From contig CAMDCO010000017.1 of assembly GCA_945890495.1 (NCBI GenBank), positions 1 through 44,157 of the forward strand: DNA of 44,157 bases, written 5' to 3'. The translations under genes and the position numbers were made by a program. Positions 41,599 through 44,157 of this stretch are shown here, one piece after another (the first letter of the stretch is position 1; each line of letters starts with the position of its first letter). The notes beneath the pieces are model-generated. The model did not search any database. It saw nothing but the letters and a program-made list of their open reading frames with translations, and was not told the origin of the DNA. The DNA is from Bordetella parapertussis. Its GTDB lineage: Bacteria > Pseudomonadota > Gammaproteobacteria > Burkholderiales > Thiobacillaceae.

Positions 41599-42528
41599 TT
41601 AATTGGGGTGTTTAGTGGCGGTTAGTGGCGCACCACGCCTGCGCGGCAGGTGTTGCGGCGACCAGCGTTCGATGGCCCAGGGCCAGAACTCTGCCAGCGT
41701 GGCGGGCGGGTGATCGTCGAACTGGCCCAAAAACTGTAGCGCCGTCAGCAAGGCGGGGAGCGGGTTGGCATCGTTTAAGGGGGTCGCGAGGGTCTGTTTG
41801 GAGAGTTTGTCGCCCGCGGCATCGAGTACGACCGGCAGGTGAAGATAGCTCGGTGTGGTCAGGCCGAGGGCCTGTTGCAGGGCGATTTGACGCGGTGTGG
41901 AGACAAGCAGATCGCTGCCGCGCACGATGTGAGTGACGCCTTGCTCGGCATCGTCCACGACCACGGCGAGCTGATAGCTGTAGATCCCGTCCGCCCGCCG
42001 CAACACAAAATCGCCTAGATCACGCGCTAGGTCGCACATGACCCGGCCGTGTAGGCGATCATCGAAGGTGAGAGGCTTCTCGGGCGCCATGAACCGTAGG
42101 GCGGCATGGTCGCTCGGTAGGCCGTGTGGGCGGCAGGTTCCGGGGTAAATGGGGCCGTCCGCGCCATGCCTGGCGCCAAGGCCGATCGCCTTGCGGCTGC
42201 AGGTGCAGGCATAGACCAGCCCGGTTTGGCGCAAGCGTTCCAAGGCCTCGGCATAGGCGGCCTGGCGCTGACTTTGCCAGACGACGGTTCCGTCCCAAGT
42301 GAACCCGTGCGCCTCCAGGCTGCGCAGGATGGCATCGGCGGCCCCTGGTTGGATGCGGGGTGGATCGAGGTCTTCCATGCGCAGTAGCCAGAGCCCCCCT
42401 TGGGCGCGCGCATCCAGATAGCTGCCCAGGGCGGCGACCAAGGAGCCTAGATGCAGTGGGCCCGTGGGAGAGGGGGCAAACCGACCCCGATAAACGACCG
42501 GGATGGGGTTTATCTGAGAATTTGGCAC
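41599..42528 (-). CDS. gluQ: Glutamyl-Q tRNA(Asp) synthetase
   Basis: This truncated GluRS-like enzyme attaches glutamate to queuosine-34 of tRNA-Asp. The 309-residue length lacks the anticodon-binding domain of GluRS. Motifs are RFAPSPTGPLHLGSL (HIGH equivalent), LLRMEDLDPPR, zinc ligands in YACTCSR, YPGTCR, and DKLSKQTLATPL (KMSKS equivalent). Its start is 55 bases from the divergent cell-division gene at 42584. Confidence 0.95.
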   Translation of the reverse strand: MPNSQINPIPVVYRGRFAPSPTGPLHLGSLVAALGSYLDARAQGGLWLLRMEDLDPPRIQPGAADAILRSLEAHGFTWDGTVVWQSQRQAAYAEALERLRQTGLVYACTCSRKAIGLGARHGADGPIYPGTCRPHGLPSDHAALRFMAPEKPLTFDDRLHGRVMCDLARDLGDFVLRRADGIYSYQLAVVVDDAEQGVTHIVRGSDLLVSTPRQIALQQALGLTTPSYLHLPVVLDAAGDKLSKQTLATPLNDANPLPALLTALQFLGQFDDHPPATLAEFWPWAIERWSPQHLPRRRGAPLTATKHPN

Positions 42529-42547
42529 GGAAAAGTGTCGTAAGTGG

Positions 42548-42577
42548 TTGACTAATAAAATTCGTGGCCATTATAGT
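42548..42577 (+). promoter_or_regulatory. Candidate promoter of the zapB-like/zapA operon
   Basis: TTGACT (42548-42553) and TATAGT (42572-42577) are 18 bases apart. Transcription starting 7 bases later would begin at or next to the ATG at 42584, so the message would have almost no leader. No ribosome binding site is seen before that ATG, which is in keeping with this. Confidence 0.4.
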
Positions 42578-42583
42578 GCGGGC

Positions 42584-42772
42584 ATGTTGGAACAGCTCGA
42601 TACCCTTGAAGCCAAACTGCAGCAGATGTTGGATCGCTATCGCCTTATAGGCGAGGAAAACCTGCAACTGCGGCAGCGCGTTTTGGCCATGGAAAAGGCC
42701 AATCGTCAGTTGTCCGAGCGCCTGTCGGCGGCCAGCACCCGTATGGAATCCCTTTTCGAGCAAATCCCATGA
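42584..42772 (+). CDS. Small coiled-coil cell-division protein (ZapB-like)
   Basis: The 62-residue protein is one long amphipathic coiled coil (LDTLEAKLQQMLDRYRLI then ENLQLRQRVLAMEKANRQL). This small family always precedes zapA in many gammaproteobacteria and looks like ZapB. It overlaps zapA by 4 bases (ATGA), so the two are coupled. The ATG at 42584 is preferred over 42548, since 42548 falls in the promoter. Confidence 0.78.
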   Translation: MLEQLDTLEAKLQQMLDRYRLIGEENLQLRQRVLAMEKANRQLSERLSAASTRMESLFEQIP

Positions 42773-43083
42773 GCAGCGCTGGAAAAGCAATTAGTCTGGA
42801 TGTCTCGATCATGGGCCGCGAATATCGTGTGGCCTGCCCGGAAACCGAGCGGGAGCGTCTTTTACAGTCGGCGGCGATGCTCGACCGAAAGATGCGCGAG
42901 GTTAAGGACAGCGGCAAGGTGAGCGGTGTGGAGCGCATTGCCGTGATGGCGGCGCTCAATATCACCCATGATTACATTAGCTCGCGCGGTGCGGGCGTCG
43001 AACCGGGTGAATTGGTTTCGCGTCTGGCGCAGATGAATACAGCGCTTGATCAAGCACTCGCTCCGCAGGATAATCTGCTCTGA
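42769..43083 (+). CDS. zapA: Cell-division protein ZapA
   Basis: ZapA binds FtsZ and bundles its filaments at mid-cell. The 104-residue protein has the N-terminal globular part (ISLDVSIMGREYRVACPETE) followed by the helical part with AAMLDRKMREVKDSGKVSGV and ERIAVMAALNITHDYI. Its stop is at the start of 6S RNA, the usual gene order zapA-ssrS-ygfA. Confidence 0.94.
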   Translation: MSSAGKAISLDVSIMGREYRVACPETERERLLQSAAMLDRKMREVKDSGKVSGVERIAVMAALNITHDYISSRGAGVEPGELVSRLAQMNTALDQALAPQDNLL

Positions 43084-43254
43084 CCCTACCGCTTCCGGCG
43101 GGTTGCGTATTTTGAGCCGATTCGTATCGATAGGCTGCAGCAACAGATTGCGGGCGCGAACATGATTTGTTTCATGGACCCGAAGCGATTGCGCCGTGGC
43201 CACCTTGAACCCCAGGGTTCAAGATAGCGATTCGTTGGTGTGTGGCGGGGTCAG
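43079..43254 (+). ncRNA. ssrS: 6S RNA
   Basis: 6S RNA binds RNA polymerase with sigma70 and restrains it in stationary phase. The evidence is position (between zapA and ygfA) and structure: the ends CTGACCC (near 43079) and GGGTCAG (near 43249) close the long stem, and the conserved hairpin CCTTGAACCCCAGGGTTCAAG lies near the 3' side (about 43203-43223). The exact ends are approximate. Any frame through it is not coding. Confidence 0.85.
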
Positions 43255-43260
43255 CCTTCT

Positions 43261-43893
43261 ATGATTTCTTCCCCTCTTTCCTCCCCTTTTGAGAGCAAGG
43301 TCGGTTTGCGGCGCAAGTTGCGTGCGGCCCGTGCGGCGGTCACGCCTGAGGCGCGGCGCAAGGCCGCGCGGGCCATTGTCCGGCTGGCCTTGCGTGCAGG
43401 CTGGCTGCGTCAAGGGCGGCGGATCGGTTTTTATATGCCAGCCAAGGGCGAGCTGGATATCACCGATGTGTTGACCCGGGCTAGGGCCATGCGCGTCGAT
43501 TGCTTCCTTCCTGTTGTTCCTTCTGCGCGGCAGCGCACGCTAGGATTTACCCGTATGACGGGGCGTGATGACTGGACCCATAACCGTTATGGGATCCCTG
43601 AACATGCCGTTTGGCGACCCAAGATCCGGGCTCGGCGGCTTGATATTCTGTTCTTGCCGCTGCTTGGGTTTGATGAGCAGGGGTATCGCATGGGCATGGG
43701 CGGGGGGTATTACGATACGAGCCTTGCCTTCTTGCGGCATCGCAAGGTATGGCAGCGCCCGTATCTGATTGGCGTCGCGTTCGAGGCACAGCGTGTGGAG
43801 GCCCTGCCGGTCGATCCTTGGGATGTGCCGCTAGACGCGGTATTGACCGAGCAGCAGATCTACCGTTTTCGGCGCAGGCAAGAGGGTCCATGA
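43261..43893 (+). CDS. ygfA: 5-formyltetrahydrofolate cyclo-ligase
   Basis: This enzyme converts 5-formyl-THF to 5,10-methenyl-THF with ATP. The 210-residue protein shows LRRKLRAARAAVTPEARRKA at the N-terminus, FYMPAKGELDITDVL, NRYGIPEH and the signature LPLLGFDEQGYRMGMGGGYY followed by DTSLAF. The ATG at 43261 follows the end of 6S RNA. A GTG at 43240 is in frame but lies within 6S RNA. A terminator follows. Confidence 0.94.
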   Translation: MISSPLSSPFESKVGLRRKLRAARAAVTPEARRKAARAIVRLALRAGWLRQGRRIGFYMPAKGELDITDVLTRARAMRVDCFLPVVPSARQRTLGFTRMTGRDDWTHNRYGIPEHAVWRPKIRARRLDILFLPLLGFDEQGYRMGMGGGYYDTSLAFLRHRKVWQRPYLIGVAFEAQRVEALPVDPWDVPLDAVLTEQQIYRFRRRQEGP

Positions 43894-43908
43894 AAGAATA
43901 ACGCCCAC

Positions 43909-43942
43909 GAAAAACGGGCCACCCGAAGGTGGCCCGTTTTAG
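43909..43942. terminator. Bidirectional rho-independent terminator
   Basis: The stem AAAACGGGCCACC / GGTGGCCCGTTTT with a CGAA loop (about 43911-43940) has A and T runs on both sides. It ends ygfA to the right and the leftward gene that starts beyond the window. Confidence 0.92.
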
Positions 43943-43998
43943 GTGCAGAGGATGTCGCGCGGTATTCTGCGCGATACGCTAAGCGGTACTAAGCGGTA

Positions 43999-44157
43999 TT
44001 ACTTGGCAGCCGGAACCAGCGCGGTGATCGGGTTGATGAAAGCGCTGTAGGTGTTCGGGTTGATGAACTGGCCCATGGAACCGTAGGTCTTGGGGTCAAC
44101 CATGACGCCAGCGAAGCCGGTGTACAGGTTCGGGTTCATCGGAGCCATCATCAGGTT
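43999..44157 (-). CDS. C-terminus of a repeat protein with NP-x-x-Y units (partial)
   Basis: The last 52 residues of a leftward gene end at 43999. They consist of near-repeats: NPNLYTGF, DPKTYGSM, NPNTYSAF and a final NPITALVPAAK. Codon choice is very biased (AACCCG, GGC, TAC), as in a highly expressed gene. The start and any signal peptide lie outside the window. It resembles small abundant Met/Asn/Pro/Tyr-rich proteins I associate with sulfur oxidisers, but no family name can be given. Confidence 0.75.
   Translation of the reverse strand, partial: NLMMAPMNPNLYTGFAGVMVDPKTYGSMGQFINPNTYSAFINPITALVPAAK

Overview
The window looks like the chromosome of a gammaproteobacterium, most likely a sulfur-oxidising chemolithotroph of fairly high G+C. 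The evidence is gene order: miaB-phoH-ybeY-corC; zapA-6S RNA-ygfA; gpmI-envC-ctpA; and a rhodanese-grxC-(trxC)-secB-gpsA block, all familiar from gammaproteobacteria. The sulfur link comes from the glutamate-cysteine ligase, which is the type known from Acidithiobacillus, Thiobacillus and Nitrosomonas, and from several rhodanese and metallo-beta-lactamase proteins. The species cannot be named from sequence alone.

Layout. 1-3.7 kb is an AT-richer accessory segment: a possible IS transposase start at the very edge, a secretin that appears to lack its N-terminus, and three small exported proteins of unknown function. 3.7-5.9 kb holds a small membrane protein, an FAH-fold hydratase and a coiled-coil protein. 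6.0-9.1 kb is a mobile/defence-like patch: a VapBC-type toxin-antitoxin pair, a Fic AMP-transferase behind a duplicated operator array, the stub of a helicase gene, a 669-bp element with 24-bp perfect terminal inverted repeats, and the tail of a GIY-YIG-type nuclease gene. 9.2-20.6 kb carries purC, an RNA methyltransferase, apbE, gshB, a divergent pair of metallo-beta-lactamase-fold proteins (one fused to rhodanese), selO, gshA, trmL and a secreted nuclease. 20.6-23.8 kb is gpsA, secB, trxC, grxC and a membrane-anchored rhodanese, interrupted by a dispersed repeat.

23.9-30.4 kb is a tripartite RND efflux operon (TolC-like, membrane fusion protein, RND pump) followed by a DUF2892 protein and preceded by an ArsR-family regulator. 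The two cysteines of that regulator are spaced as in the persulfide sensors BigR and SqrR. It sits between yibN-like rhodanese and gpmI, where many relatives have nothing. 30.6-36 kb has gpmI, envC, a C-terminal processing protease, a small conserved protein and a MoeB/ThiF-type adenylyltransferase. 36-44 kb is housekeeping: slmA, ygfZ, corC, ybeY, phoH, miaB, tRNA-Met, gluQ, a ZapB-like protein, zapA, 6S RNA and ygfA. It ends with the C-terminus of a protein with repeated NP-x-x-Y units.

The genes share a thiol/persulfide theme: glutathione synthesis (gshA, gshB), glutaredoxin, thioredoxin 2, SelO (known to AMPylate redox proteins), rhodaneses, metallo-beta-lactamase-fold proteins and a probable persulfide-responsive efflux operon. 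The best candidates for something undescribed are (i) this putative persulfide-regulated RND pump with a His/Cys-rich cytoplasmic loop, and (ii) the decayed Fic-helicase-GIY-YIG locus with its 70-bp repeated operator modules.
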